From Carya illinoinensis (lineage: Eukaryota > Streptophyta > Magnoliopsida > Fagales > Juglandaceae), in assembly GCF_018687715.1 (NCBI RefSeq), contig NC_056764.1, positions 8,136,501 to 8,200,500 of the forward strand: a DNA stretch of 64,000 nucleotides, read 5' to 3'. Of this stretch, positions 1 through 11,800 are shown piece after piece (within the stretch, counting starts at the first letter, position 1; every line of letters begins with the position of its first letter). The notes under the pieces are model-generated. The model did no database searches. It was given only the letters and a program-made list of their open reading frames with translations, and was not told where the DNA came from. Both the position numbers and the translations under genes were made by a program.

Positions 1-599
1 TCATTGTCTCTTCCCCGTATCGCATGAAAGTAGAGGAATGCTAAATACATCTAGGTGTAAAAACTAGTTGTTTTAAAAACAAAATTGAGTCTACTGAAAA
101 ATTTTTAAAAATGATTCAGTGTGCTCTACTTTTTTCTTCAAATGGACCGCAGGAGTTTTCACTGTATAATGTGACCATCCATTGTCCATCTCACAAACAA
201 GCAGACCTACTGCATATAGGACGAGGCAAAACAATATCTACTGGACAGTCTTTTCCTTTTAAGATGATAAAGCGCCCCGAGACCTTGCTGCATGTCGAGC
301 CATCAGCACAAAACAACAAATTTGCTCAAACTGACTTTACAGCGCGCGTGGAAACATATTCCTGAACACTGCCTATGACTAAGCATTTCCCATGACTATT
401 TGGCCAGTTTCCATATTCAAATGCAAAGCCCGCCACCTCTTAACACTCTTTTTAGGGCACTCTCTTTTTCCCCATTACTTTTTCTTTTTTCTTTTATTCT
501 TGTGATTTGTGAACATCCTTTTCCTTTTGCAAGTTGAAACTTGAAATTCCAAACTCTGTCGCCTTTCAAAATTCTTTCTTTCTTATTTGTTGCTCCAAC
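1..599. other. Upstream region of the DUF4378 gene
   Basis: Non-coding stretch ahead of the first gene. The last ~150 bases (about 445-535) are rich in T and CT, as plant 5' leaders often are. An 84-codon open frame at 111-365 shows no recognisable domain and I do not regard it as a gene. No clear TATA box could be assigned. Confidence 0.5.
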
Positions 600-2072
600 A
601 TGAGGTTGTTATCTTATTCTCCTTCTTACTCATCATCATCATCCACCACAACAACTTTTGATGCAACTATGTGCAATTCAAAGAGTGCCACTGCCGGGTG
701 TCTAGCGGGCATCCTGCGCCGAATTCTCTGCTCTGGTAATCTTCCCACACACCCTTCAGATCAGATCGTAGAAGCTGACTCGGTAGTAGTATACGAAAAG
801 GATCGAGAATTCAAGGACAAGGATAAGATTGAGACTGCTGCCACGCCTGGGATAGTGGCAAGGCTGATGGGTTTGGAGTCGATGCCAGAGATCAACTGGA
901 TGAATTCACGTTCAAACCCAGATTCAATTTCGCGTAGCCGATCCATGAATTCTGCTGATCACTTGGCGGGATTTGATCCAATGCAGGAGCAGCATCGACG
1001 GGTCAAATCCACGTTGTCCTTCAGAGAGATGCCGACCTTCCTCGAGCTGGAAAACGAAAAATTTCTTGTACTCAGTTTCGAAAATGGAGGTAGAAGTACT
1101 GAGTTAAGATCAAGAGGGAGGAGATCCGATCTGGGTTTTGGAGAATCGACTCAGAGAAGAGCAGAAAGATGTAAAAAAATGGAAAATAAAACAGAGGGGG
1201 TGTCACAAAAGAAGAAGACGAAGAAGAAGATCGACAACAACAAAGAAGATCAAGAAGACGAGAAGGTCTTAGATAATTTGAATGAACAGGAAAAGAGGAG
1301 TAAGAGTATCTCTGATAAGGCTATTGAGAAGGCAGGGAATAATGGCAAAGCTGAAGGCTCAACTATTACTCCTCCTTCAAAAAGAACCAATGAAAAACGA
1401 CAAATTGCCGTTGAAACAGTCAAAACGTCCATATCCAGTAACCACGGGGAAGTCATAAATGGAGGGAAACCTAGGAAGAAGAAGAAGAAGAAAATAAGTC
1501 CTTGTGTGGTTCAAAAGGCGGAACCCGAGTGTAGCTCCGAAGACTCGAGCCCGGTTTCTGTCCTTGATTTTGGTCATTTCCTTACTGATCGTGTAATTCC
1601 AACATCAGGTTCGTAACCTGGTCTTTTTTTATCTAAAAGCCTTTTTGCTTGATCAAATCTAGCAACTTAAGAATTTAAATTTTATCAATTGTTGATAGAC
1701 ATTGTTTATCGATCGACAGAAGAAGACTCTTGTTTGGCTGAATCAAAGTCACGAAGGAAGTTGTCATCGGGGCTCGAGAATTACAGACAATCTCCACGAA
1801 AAGACAATAATTTGATCGGTGATGAGCAAAGGACACAGAAAATCGAAGGCCAATATGATGGAACAAAGCAAAAAGAGTGTCAGAGTCTAAACTACGAGAA
1901 TTTGTGGGGTGAAATTCTCAGGTTGACAGGAGCGGAGTTGGTCGTATCAAATTGGGTATGCAGGGAAACATGGAAGCATGAAGATTTTGAAGGTATTGGT
2001 GTAAATTTTGAGGTGGGCATTCTTGATCAATTGCTAGATGAGGTGGTTGGTCAACTAGCTGGACTTCCATGA
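600..2072 (+). CDS. DUF3741/DUF4378 (TRM/LONGIFOLIA-type) protein, two exons
   Basis: Two exons, 600-1608 and 1720-2072, give about 453 aa. The donor is CAG|GTTCGT at 1609. The chosen acceptor is the CAG ending at 1719, which keeps the frame and reads ...PTSEEDSCLAESKSRRKL. An AG ending at 1698 is also in frame but less canonical. The open frame begins further upstream at a TTG, so I take the first ATG at 600; a second in-frame ATG at 669 (MCNSKSATAGCLAGILRR...) is a real alternative. Near residue 85 is the DUF3741 signature VARLMGLESMP. The middle is a Lys/Glu-rich low-complexity segment. The C-terminus (EILRLTGAELVVSNWVC... to LLDEVVGQLAGLP) is a DUF4378 end. Proteins of this family include TON1-recruiting-motif proteins that act on cortical microtubules and cell shape. 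That role is family knowledge and is not shown here. Confidence 0.85.
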
Positions 2073-2233
2073 AATTTTGAACTTTGTAAGACAAACAACC
2101 TTTGTAAATTCTAATTTACAATAAACTTTACAAAGAATGTTTTTTTCTTTCTAATTGTTGTTACGCTTTTCTCACCTCATTTTAAATTGAGTAATGGTAG
2201 CCCCTTCATTCTACTATATCTTTGTCATTAAAA

Positions 2234-2355
2234 CGCTACGTTTGGATAGTGAAGTAATCTCAAATAATCTGTAAATAGTAATAAAAAAAATTAGTAACAA
2301 ATTAATAATAAAATATTAAATAATAATAAAGTGATCTCATTATCCAAACACAGCT
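2234..2355. repeat. Small TIR element (MITE-like)
   Basis: About 120 bp bounded by imperfect inverted ends: GCTACGTTTGGATAGTGA on the left, and on the right the complement of GCTGTGTTTGGATAATGA. The interior is AT-rich and non-coding. The TTTGGATA end is shared with several larger elements in this window (12838, 44259, 62733). The flanks (TTAAAAC / TTAAACC) suggest but do not prove a target duplication. Confidence 0.55.
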
Positions 2356-3772
2356 TAAACCACTCATTTTAGACAACCTCTCATTTTAGGCAACCGCTGA
2401 AGTAATAGCCACGTAAAATATGACACATAACATGTGTGATTAAAGAGACAGACTTTGAAGTTAAATGTGTGATTAAATTATTTCATAAACTTGCAGCAAT
2501 ACTTTATTGTCGTGATAAGGCTTTACCAATAAGGAATGGGCAATTAATTGGTAGTGGCCTCCTCATCTTCCCACCATCAAACCACAATTCATTTGAAACA
2601 TATTACACCAACCAAACCATAGTAATTTTATCTAAGAAAAGTGCTACATACATAAAGAGATTACGTAAAAATAAACTCATAAACTAACATAATTTCACGT
2701 GATCTATTATATCTACTTTATAATAAGAGCAACTTTATAATATAACGTACTGCATCATATCACATCAGTTTATGAGTTTACTTTTATGTAATCTCTTTGT
2801 AGCTAAATTATTTTTTCTTTATCTAATCCCGTTCTAACACCAACTCTAATCCTCGTACTAGTTATCTTTAAGAAACCATTTTTGTTTTTAGGTCACCAAA
2901 TTAGAAAGGAATGCTTCACCAAACCTATCATTGATTACGAGTAAGGACTCTTTTACAAAGTTGCAATTGTAAATATTATTTTTTTCGTCTTAATTATTTT
3001 AGTTTTAGATACATCAAATTAATTAAAAATATTATATTAATAATAACTATAATTAGAGACAATAAAATCTAAAAAATAGATACTATTTATCTTTTCGTTT
3101 TTCTCCCGCCTTGCAAGCAACTTCTTTGCAAGATTCAAATAAGTTACCGAGTCTACTTTATCTGGAGAACAAACACTTTCAGCTTGTTACCATTGGTTAT
3201 GTATGCCTGCTAGGTAGTTTGTCTCTATTGGAGGAAACCGAATAGGTGAGAATGAGCTATTTTATCTAATATTTTCAAAACGTTACCCTGTACAGGAATC
3301 CAACCTACATCCTAATAAAATCAAATATTACATCTGCAAATAGATTTCAAAAACGTAAATATAGAAATTTACATGATTTTCTACTTTATAATAAAAGTGA
3401 TTTTATAATTTAACGTATCACGTGAAGACATCAATTTGTGAGTTTATTCTTGTAAAATTTTTTTTATGACGAGTAATGTTATACACAAGCTCCAAATAGA
3501 CAAGTCTTATACAAATCATTTGCTAAAAAGTGAGTCCCACTGATAAATAATAGTTTAATGTATAAATCATGTTTGCCGTTGTAAAATTATATACATATGC
3601 TCAACTGATAGTATTGGCAAAGCCGGCAGAAAGTAGAAACCTAAAAAGGTGATTTGGTCGGAAGAAATACGAAATTTTGTGAAAGATGGGATGCCCAGAT
3701 GACATTTTACTTGTGTCTATGTTCGTCCGATGCTTATGTCGCTTTATCATATAAGAGTTTTACTATATATAA

Positions 3773-3905
3773 ATACAGTCACGCACCAATACTGATTTAT
3801 TCATACTTAAAATTTAAATTAATACTATTTTTAATAAAATCTACTTTTTGACCAATCACATTATATTGATGCATATATTAGTGCACAATTATACTTATAA
3901 CTATA
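3773..3905 (-). repeat. Dispersed MITE-like repeat, copy 1
   Basis: Reverse complement of this stretch aligns closely with 63660-63795. Shared text includes TGTGATTGGTCAAAAAGTA followed by ATTTTATTAAAAATAGT and AATTTAAATTTTAAGTATGA. In the other copy the two ends form inverted repeats, so this is probably an old MITE family member. It has no coding capacity. Confidence 0.6.
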
Positions 3906-3944
3906 CTTTTCCATCGTATAATACTCGAGCACAGGCACAAGCAC

Positions 3945-3994
3945 AAGAGTTGATTTAGTGATACAAAGGTAAGAGTTGATTTAGTGATACAAAG
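3945..3994 (+). repeat. 26-bp tandem duplication
   Basis: AAGAGTTGATTTAGTGATAC plus ACAAAG-like tail occurs at 3945-3968 and again at 3971-3994, a direct duplication with a 26-bp period and no visible mismatch. Confidence 0.85.
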
Positions 3995-4396
3995 TTAGGT
4001 TCCGGAATTGCCTTTTTCTTAATGCTTAATGATCACCACCATGGAAAGTTACGGAAGCACTGAATCTCACCTTTTACAAGCCGAAAGCAATACGCAAAAA
4101 TTCAGGAAAGTAATAGATGGGCAACAGAGACAGACGACAGAGAGGATAGAAATTGGAGGTGGAAAACATATCAAGCTCCACCTATAAACTTTAGAGGAAA
4201 CTAACGTCCACTTTCAATTGGTTCCAGCTAGTTATTGCAGATGAAAATTGTGTACTTTTTATAGGAAAAAAATACTTCTAGATTTATGCAATCAAGCTGG
4301 AAATGCTGAACAACCTGCAACATATGATTAGCCGCACGAGCCATCCACATAACAATACGAAAGGTTAATTCACTGGTGTCAAGAATGTGAAAGCAT

Positions 4397-4398
<2 letters not shown>

Positions 4399-4434
<36 letters not shown>
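4399..4434. repeat. (GA)n microsatellite
   Basis: Eighteen consecutive GA units in the 3' flank of the zinc-finger gene. Such tracts are usually length-variable. Confidence 0.95.
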
Positions 4435-4437
<3 letters not shown>

Positions 4438-4920
4438 CATTATAATCAAATTGATACGAGAAACGTGACTAATTGATCAAAGTAATTGCTTGAGACATAT
4501 ATTATGTATACAACCCCAATGACAGAATACAGCTCAACAAATTGGTATGACTACGATTTCCAATACCAGAGACAAAATATGAAGTTTAAATTGATCAGCA
4601 TCTCCAGTCTCACCCAGGAAAGATCATCCTGCTATCTTTCCATTTAGGATGAAAACAGAAACTAAAATGAAGACAAGAACCAAATCAAGAAAAAATGGAA
4701 CTAAAGCCTATTATTTCGAAGAACCTAATGATTGTATGAGCAGAAAACTTTCCCCTGCCCAACATCGTTTTCTTCCCTGGGGTTATATAATATATTCCTC
4801 TTCCAACAACCCCCTCCAGTTCCCACTAAGTAAACATGATAAATCTCAATAAAGATTCAAAAAATAGTAAATAACTAGTTAAAAGGTTAAAATAGAAGCA
4901 ATTCTGGGGTTGAATATGCT

Positions 4921-7026
4921 TTATGCCACCATCTGCTCCTGTTCCATATACAATTGCTCCACCCAAGCCGGGAGCATCTCTGAGCCTCCAGAGTCAAGAT
5001 GACACTGCTGCTGCTCCTTCTCATAACCTAACTGCCCATGTTTCACAGGAGGGGCATCCTTCACCAGGGGCTGAACCCAAGAGACATCCGGCTCATTGAG
5101 AGTAGCTGGCATCGAGGCTGCACTTGTTGCATAACTGCTGCCATTGCTTCGGAACCCAAAAGAAGCAGATTTCCTAAGCTTGTTCAACTCTTCTCCCTGG
5201 AGTCGCCAGTCCAATTTTCCATCTGGGGAACCCCAATCTGAAAGGGCAGAAGGCATGACAGAAACAGAACCACCAGGTGAAGAAAGGCCAGAATGAGATT
5301 TTGCAGCACTTCGCTCAATGAAGCTCTGGCTCCGCATAGCAAAAGCAGCTGACCTTGACTTCAAAGCAGTGGCCGCAGCTGCACCATTTGGGTCAACACC
5401 AAATGGTGATGATGCCCTCACAGGAGAGGATGAAAGGCCAGTACCGTAGCTTGACCGGAGCTGCTGGTTCATGTTCTGGCGAACCTTCATCCCAGTAGGA
5501 GATTGCAACTGGGGTGCTGAGACATCCAGTGCAAGTCCCTGGAATTGAGGCAAAAGGGCAGGATCCAGAGATCCAAAAATATCATCAAGGTTAGTAGGCT
5601 TCACTAGTCCAAGCCTATTCAATTCCCCAACTCGATCACCCAAGGTGACAGCCAAGGAACTCTTCCAGCCAGATGGTGATGAGAGACCAGATATCTCATC
5701 CAACAACTGTTGTTGCCTGCGACGATGATTTTCAAGCCCAAGAAATTCAATGTCTAGATCCAGATCTCTAGCACTTAGGGCAGTTTTCAATCGACTACCA
5801 GGAAGCTGCAAGGACGGGGCCACAATACTAGACTGGTTCTGCCACATGGTTCCACCACCCATTGGGGAAGTGGCTCCAGAGGGAGTCATGGGTGGTGTTG
5901 AGCTTGATGGTATCAACACTGATGGAGATCCAAGGGCACGTGGACTGATCGATCCCATGTCCAGACCAGGATTATTGGCCGAAAAAGATCTTGGAGAAGG
6001 CACTGCAGAACCCGTGGAAGCATACAGAGGGCGAAGCTCTTCCGGTTTGTGAGCGAAGAAACAGACCCTTCTGGTGCATCCTGTCTCATCCTTGCAGAGT
6101 CGGGTTCGATACTGAGCAGGGTGAAGCCAACACTCAAAAATACCATGCGCATACTCACAAGCATCTCCTTGCCTGCAAGTGCCCTTCCTGAACTCTGGAC
6201 AAGGGACACAACTATAATGGTATTTCCTTGGATCACGCCGCCTGGCATTTTCCCCAGGATGAACAAATGGGCACTCTGTCCAGTCATGCGAGTAAGCCCT
6301 TGAGCATGGCTTGACCTTGAAAGTATACATTCTAAACTCATCTGTGCTATAAATTCCATTCTTGATATCCGGAAGAGAGAGATCGACAGGATACTCTTTC
6401 TTTTCTGTTCCATCCTTAAAGACCAGTGGTGTTGAAGCCTCTTGTTGTTCTTGTCCTTCCATTTGGTCATACATATCAAAGGGATCATCAATACCACTAA
6501 AGCCCTTCAGCATGACCTCCAATTTTTTCTTCATAAGATTAGAGGCTGAAGTCAAACCCAGGGCAATCAAGTCACCGGGGCGTTTCCCATTAGCATCGAG
6601 AGCATTAACATCAGCAGAAGCATCAAGCAAGAGCTTAACAACCTCAGCTGAAGCATCGGAGCCACCGGCAGCAGCACAATGAAGCACCGTGGCCTTATCC
6701 GAACGAGAAGCCCTGTTAATATCAACAAGACCAGTCCCAAGTATATAATTCAACACACCCTTGCTTCCAAACATGGCAGCAATCATGAGGGGTGTTCTCT
6801 CTTCAAACCCCATCATCTTTGACCCGATTCTCCTCCCATACCACAAGCTTGCCTCATCAACATCGTAACCTTCTTCTTCCACGGCCCTTTTGAAACCGAT
6901 TATATCGTCGGAGGCGGATAATTCAAGCAAAACCGAAAAGCTAGGTTGAAGGCCTTCTTTCCTCCCAAATTCACCCTCCATGACGAAACCCGTTTGAGAA
7001 GGTTTCCTTTCGGAACCACTGCACAT
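4921..7026 (-). CDS. OXS2: Ankyrin plus RR-TZF CCCH zinc-finger protein, OXS2/AtTZF7-like
   Basis: One coding exon of 701 aa. The frame opens upstream to an ATG at 7095, but a strong acceptor (TTCTTAATCTTGTAG, ending at 7065) lies between, so the start is taken at 7026 (MCSGSERKPSQ), the usual N-terminus of the family. Ankyrin repeats occupy about residues 70-155 (RTPLMIAAMFGS..., TVLHCAAAGG...). An arginine-rich tandem zinc finger lies at about 232-326: a C-X5-H-X4-C-X3-H unit, then C-X7-C-X5-C-X3-H, then C-X5-C-X4-C-X3-H, all ligands present. The C-terminal half is Ser/Pro-rich and ends with the conserved GSPDGKLDWRLQGEELNKLRKSAS-like block, broken here into two recognisable parts. Family members are stress-responsive regulators that shuttle between nucleus and cytoplasmic granules and bind nucleic acid. 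The length (Arabidopsis OXS2 is of similar size) and ankyrin-first layout fit AtTZF7/8 rather than the shorter SZF1/2. Confidence 0.92.
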   Translation of the reverse strand: MCSGSERKPSQTGFVMEGEFGRKEGLQPSFSVLLELSASDDIIGFKRAVEEEGYDVDEASLWYGRRIGSKMMGFEERTPLMIAAMFGSKGVLNYILGTGLVDINRASRSDKATVLHCAAAGGSDASAEVVKLLLDASADVNALDANGKRPGDLIALGLTSASNLMKKKLEVMLKGFSGIDDPFDMYDQMEGQEQQEASTPLVFKDGTEKKEYPVDLSLPDIKNGIYSTDEFRMYTFKVKPCSRAYSHDWTECPFVHPGENARRRDPRKYHYSCVPCPEFRKGTCRQGDACEYAHGIFECWLHPAQYRTRLCKDETGCTRRVCFFAHKPEELRPLYASTGSAVPSPRSFSANNPGLDMGSISPRALGSPSVLIPSSSTPPMTPSGATSPMGGGTMWQNQSSIVAPSLQLPGSRLKTALSARDLDLDIEFLGLENHRRRQQQLLDEISGLSSPSGWKSSLAVTLGDRVGELNRLGLVKPTNLDDIFGSLDPALLPQFQGLALDVSAPQLQSPTGMKVRQNMNQQLRSSYGTGLSSSPVRASSPFGVDPNGAAAATALKSRSAAFAMRSQSFIERSAAKSHSGLSSPGGSVSVMPSALSDWGSPDGKLDWRLQGEELNKLRKSASFGFRSNGSSYATSAASMPATLNEPDVSWVQPLVKDAPPVKHGQLGYEKEQQQCHLDSGGSEMLPAWVEQLYMEQEQMVA

Positions 7027-7064
7027 GGAAGTCCCCCCTCTTCTCAGACCTCCAAAGTTTGTTT

Positions 7065-7195
7065 CTACAAGATTAAGAACAGAGATAGTTCTCATAAATG
7101 TTTATTCCAGAATTTACAAAAGAAAAGAGAAAGAAATAAGACTAAGATTGGAAGGAAAGAGAAAGCACTCATATAAACATAAACACACGGGGGGG

Positions 7196-7231
<36 letters not shown>

Positions 7232-7564
7232 GAGAGAGAGAGAGCTTCAATCTTTCGTTTAAAAGATACACCAATAGGCCGTACCCGATATTCAGTACAT
7301 TACCAGATTTTCAATCTCTTATTCTCATAGCCATAAGCCATAAAACCATTACCCAAATTCAGTGCCGATATAAAACAAAAATCTGTTGCAATCCCAGCAA
7401 AGACAGCTAAACATTTTCTCACAAAACTCAAAACCCACTACGACCACAAAAAACCAAAAGACCCAAAATTCAAATTACGCCATTTTCTTCACAGTTTCCA
7501 TATCAACCAAACAGAAAGTTACCAAAAAATCCACAAAATAAAAGAAAGTTGAGAGAGATAGTAC
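7065..7564 (-). other. 5'UTR intron of the zinc-finger gene
   Basis: On the minus strand a donor AAAG|GTACTA (intron from 7564) and the acceptor ...CTTGTAG ending at 7065 define a ~500-bp intron just ahead of the ATG at 7026. It contains a 33-base G homopolymer (C on the sense strand) next to a GA run. The intron is inferred from splice consensus only. A 5'UTR intron is common in plant CCCH genes. The first exon would lie above 7565. Confidence 0.65.
7198..7242. repeat. Poly(G) tract followed by (GA)n
   Basis: Thirty-three uninterrupted G residues (7198-7230), preceded by a shorter G run at about 7189-7195, then T and GA repeats. It lies inside the inferred 5'UTR intron. Length in the real genome may differ because homopolymers are error-prone in assemblies. 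Confidence 0.9.
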
Positions 7565-8528
7565 CTTTATAATACAGAAATTGCAGAAGGAGCGAAGAGC
7601 TGAAAACCCAAACCGGTTTAAGACTCGAGTCTTTCCTTCTTCCCTTTTAAACTACACGAACCCAGACAGAGGAGATAAAAGTAGAGAGAAAGAACGAACG
7701 GGGCAAAAAGACTTTTCCACTCTCTCTCCCCCACGACCTCCCTCTTTTTTATGGTGTTGGGTCAAAAAGTAAGTTGTACGAAGCTACCACGCTCCTTTCC
7801 CATTCCCATTTTCCTTTCCGCCGAGGAAAATGAAACTCAAAATGCAATTCCAAATGAAACCGAAATGCGAACGAAACCAAACAAAGTTCAAGGCCGGTGG
7901 GGGCCCCACCCGGCGGATTTAATATCTTAATCCGCCAGCCATCGAAGAACGTCCACGTGCCGGTAGTCCAGTGGAAACGACCGAAGGGTAGATTCCGGGA
8001 TTGTCACGCTTTTCTCGTTGCTTTTGCCTGGTGGATGACGTGGACGCACCTGCATCGTCAGCATGCTTGTCATTTTAAAAAAAAAACAATTAATTAATTA
8101 AAAGTAATTCTTTACCAAATGCTTCTATCCTCACTGGGCTGTCACGCACCTCCGTCTTTTAAAGCCTTTATAGAAATAACTTTTTAAAACATTTTCAAAA
8201 TGAACAAAAAAAAAAAAAAAAAAACGCTAGTGGTAGTATCCGACTATCGTGCAGGAAATATGTATCTTTCTAAAATAATTTTAATATTTATTTTTATATC
8301 AGTATATCCTTTTTAAACATTTATGTTGGCTATTCATGTGAGATTTTATTATCTCTATCGTACATATTATATGGCATATATGATGTTAATAAGTGCAATT
8401 AGATATAAACGATATTTATGCTGAATGGTCGTGTTTAAGTGACAACTATTTAAGTAATTCATATATATATATATATATATATTAATTTAAATTTAGGAAT
8501 TCTTGTAAACTCTTTTTTATAAATAAAA

Positions 8529-8876
8529 GAGGATGCTTTTTAGAAAATGCTTAGAGAATAATATGATATGAGAATTTTATGAATAGTAATAAAATGATTT
8601 TTAAATTGTAATGAGATAATTTGAGTTAAGTATTTATTAGATTTTATAAAAGGAAAGAGAAAAAGTAAAATAAAAAATATTATAAAATTATAATATTATT
8701 ATAATATTATTTTTGTTTAAAATTTAAAAAAATTGAATTACTTTTTATTTGAAAGATTTTTTAAATTATAATAATTAGTTTGAAAATACTTATGTTTGAA
8801 TAATGTTTGAAAAGAAAATAAAATAGAATGAAATGAGAGAATGAAATGAAATAAAAAAAATTTTCAAACATCTCCT
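8529..8876. repeat. Tourist-like MITE remnant
   Basis: AT-rich ~350-bp stretch with degenerate inverted ends (GAGGATGCTTTTTAGAAAAT on the left, complement of GGAGATGTTTGAAAATTTT on the right). The interior text (aatagtaataaaatgattt, ttattagattttataaaa) matches the family at 62733-63128. Boundaries are approximate. Confidence 0.45.
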
Positions 8877-11800
8877 TAACAAAGAGAAAAAGACTAAAAA
8901 AATTAAGAGAAGAACCGTATAGTCTATATAATAATATTTGATAAGACAGTTATAAATTGTTGTGGTTAATATGATATGATAGATTATAAAATAATTTTTA
9001 TTATAAAGTATATCTGACACTTTACATTAAAGTTAGTTTAATAAAATATTTTTCAACGTTCATTACGTAGAAATGTGGTCAGTTTTGTGGAAAAAATAAT
9101 TTCTTTAAAAGGAAATACATTGATCTATTACATTGAAGGCAAGTTATGTTTTTGTTAAGAGGGACCACGTTTGGGATAGTTATTTGTCCGTCATATGGGG
9201 AAAGTTTATGGCCCGTTAAGGTATCAGTTATGAATTGGATATTTTTGGGCAACGGGGACCGAGGAATTCTTTGAAGCCATCGACCTAACAAGACAGCCTG
9301 CGATGATTTCTAGAATTCTTGTGCTACGTTTCTTGTCGTCTCTGTATTTTTGTATTATATATATATATATATATATATAAACGTCTGCCTCCTAATTTAT
9401 CTTATTTTATTTTATAAAATGTTAAAGACGCATGAATTTTTTCTAATAGGAATCGTATTGTATTTCTTTATTTAAGAATTAAAAAAATATTTTTTGACGA
9501 TGTTATAAATTATTTAAAATATATATTTAAATCATTAAAAAATATATTAAAAAAAATTACACTGATCTTCCGTGATTATTTTTATCATTTAATTTGATAA
9601 AATATTTTTCAATTTAAATAAGATAAATTATAAAATATTTTATAAAAATAAATTCAAAATTTGACACGTCTATGTATAATATATTAGATCTATTTTATAA
9701 TAAAATATTATTTTATAATTTAATATGACATATTAAATTATATTAATTTAGAAATTTATTTTTATAAAAAAAATTATAACTAAATATTTCTCTTTAAATA
9801 ATCCGTTTGCAGAGTCTTGAGTCAAATTGAGCATCATTGTAATATGCAAACCTTAATAACGTCCTAACGGTGAAAAGTTTAATGATTCTCAATAATTTTA
9901 AATGAGCGTATGTTATATCAAATCAATTACAACTATGACACCTGTGCGTGAAGACAAGAACTCACTGTAGTGTAGGTCGGTTAATTTTCGGGTTTGGACA
10001 CTTTGAATTTTATTTTTGTTAAATGAATATTATTTCATTAAAATTAAAAATAAATATATAAAAATAAAAGGTGGAGAGTCGAACAAGCACCATGGTCTAT
10101 GGTATACCTAGTAGGGTAATAAATAATATATTTATAATTATTTTATAATTTATTTTCAATTAATCAATACAAATAAACATTCCGATCGACTATGTTAAAA
10201 TGGTGATTGACAATCTCAAAATTCTCTTCCTAATTTGCAATTATCAGATAAAGATAGGTGGACAAAAAGTCAGTCCCTGACAAAATGATTTGCCAACATA
10301 CTCTTGTAAAGTGGTTGGAGGGCTACCCATTTCCAACATGATTGCAGATAAGCTTCCAACTACTTACACAAGAGTAACAATTAAACAAAGACCAACAAGT
10401 CCAGTGTTTAGATGGAGTTGGGAGTTGATTTAGTAGAAGAATGAACATGATGTGTGTGGCTTATGTGTCACTTGGAAAATTACAAGAATTGGGTGGTTGA
10501 AGGCGGCCGGATGGCAAGGGGAATAGGGGGTGGCCCACCCGAGTTGTGTGGTGGGGTTCGAGTATATGGCAAAATGTAAGAAAACGTAGATAGAGAACAG
10601 TAAAGAAAAATAATATTTATAGTTTTAGAGTGTATAAGTCTTATATAATTTTTTTATAAAAAATAAATAAATATAAAATTTATATAAAAAAATTAATTTT
10701 TAAATAATATACTCTATTACTTTTCAAATAAAGTGCACGAATCTTTGCATGCATAAGATTAAATTTGAAGAAAGAAAATTGATATTTACAGTATTAAAAT
10801 ATATAATTTTTGTATATTTATTTTTAAAAAATAATAAATTTATAATTTACGTGATAAATTTTTTTAAAATACGCGAAAAGTAAACACTGACAGACTGTAG
10901 TACTGTACAGGCTTTCTCGCGAGAAAAAAAGTAAAGCAAGGTTCTTTTCTGTAATCAGTGGTAGCCAGAGAAGGAGGTGACGCACTTGAATAAGACGATA
11001 TTAGCTGATGAGTAAGGATATATACAGTTATTTTTGTATACTTTTTATACATTTTATTAATATGATTGACTGAATTAATTTTTTTTAATATACAATTAAT
11101 TATATTACTGAAGTGGATAAAGAAATTCATAAAAATGACTGTACATAAAATTTTTGATACATGGAATGAAACCTGCACAGCCGATTTATTTGAATCTTAA
11201 ACCAATCCTAGTCCTCACATAGGAGAGACGGATTTGAATTGTCTAGCTCTCAGAGAAAACACTATATATGGATAAGGAGGGCTCAGTTCAGCAGTCACCG
11301 TCCCGTATATGAGATGGGTCAAACATTTTGAACGCCTCAGATTTCACCACACAAAAGGCCAATTGACTCTGAATCCGTCAAGTTTGAGAAATGTCCACGA
11401 CGTGCCATCATATCTGACCCCACAAAAAGACCTAAACGACATTGCGGTGGGACCCATGAAAACAACACATGCATTTATATATAGACATTTTTTATGTTCT
11501 GTTCACCTATGGAAAATGGCCATTTTATGTTCAAACGTTGTGTCATCGACTCGGCGGTATTGAAAAGGTTTTAAACTCATTTTTAAATCGAGTTTGGATA
11601 AAATAAAACTGAAGATGATTATTTTGATAATACTAATGTTATACAAAATATTATTAAGTTACTTTAAAAAAATAAAATTTATTATTAAAAAATTAATTTC
11701 TTTTCATATAAATCTTATATTTATTTATTTTTTTAAAATGATTATACGATATTTACATTTTCATGACTGTAACTATCATTTATTTTTTGAGAAAGTTGAC

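Larger units (their letters stand above)
2073..4920. other. Intergenic, AT-rich with small repeats
   Basis: No gene recognised. It holds a small TIR element (2234-2355) and two related AT-rich repeat copies at about 2690-2815 and 3345-3480, both with text like 'tttataataaaagtgattttataatttaacgtatc' broken differently. It also holds a MITE copy (3773-3905), a 26-bp tandem duplication (3945-3994) and a GA microsatellite (4399-4434). The bases just left of 4921 are the 3' flank of the zinc-finger gene on the minus strand. Confidence 0.5.

Noticed and set aside
111..365. 84-codon open frame
   Set aside because: No domain, no neighbouring exon, and a composition unlike a protein; probably chance.
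1699..1719. Alternative exon 2 start of the DUF4378 gene
   Set aside because: In frame, but AG at 1698 follows a poorer pyrimidine tract, and the CAG at 1719 gives the better family match.
7027..7095. Longer N-terminus of the zinc-finger protein from the ATG at 7095
   Set aside because: A strong splice acceptor lies inside this stretch (ending at 7065) and the family's usual start is the Met at 7026.
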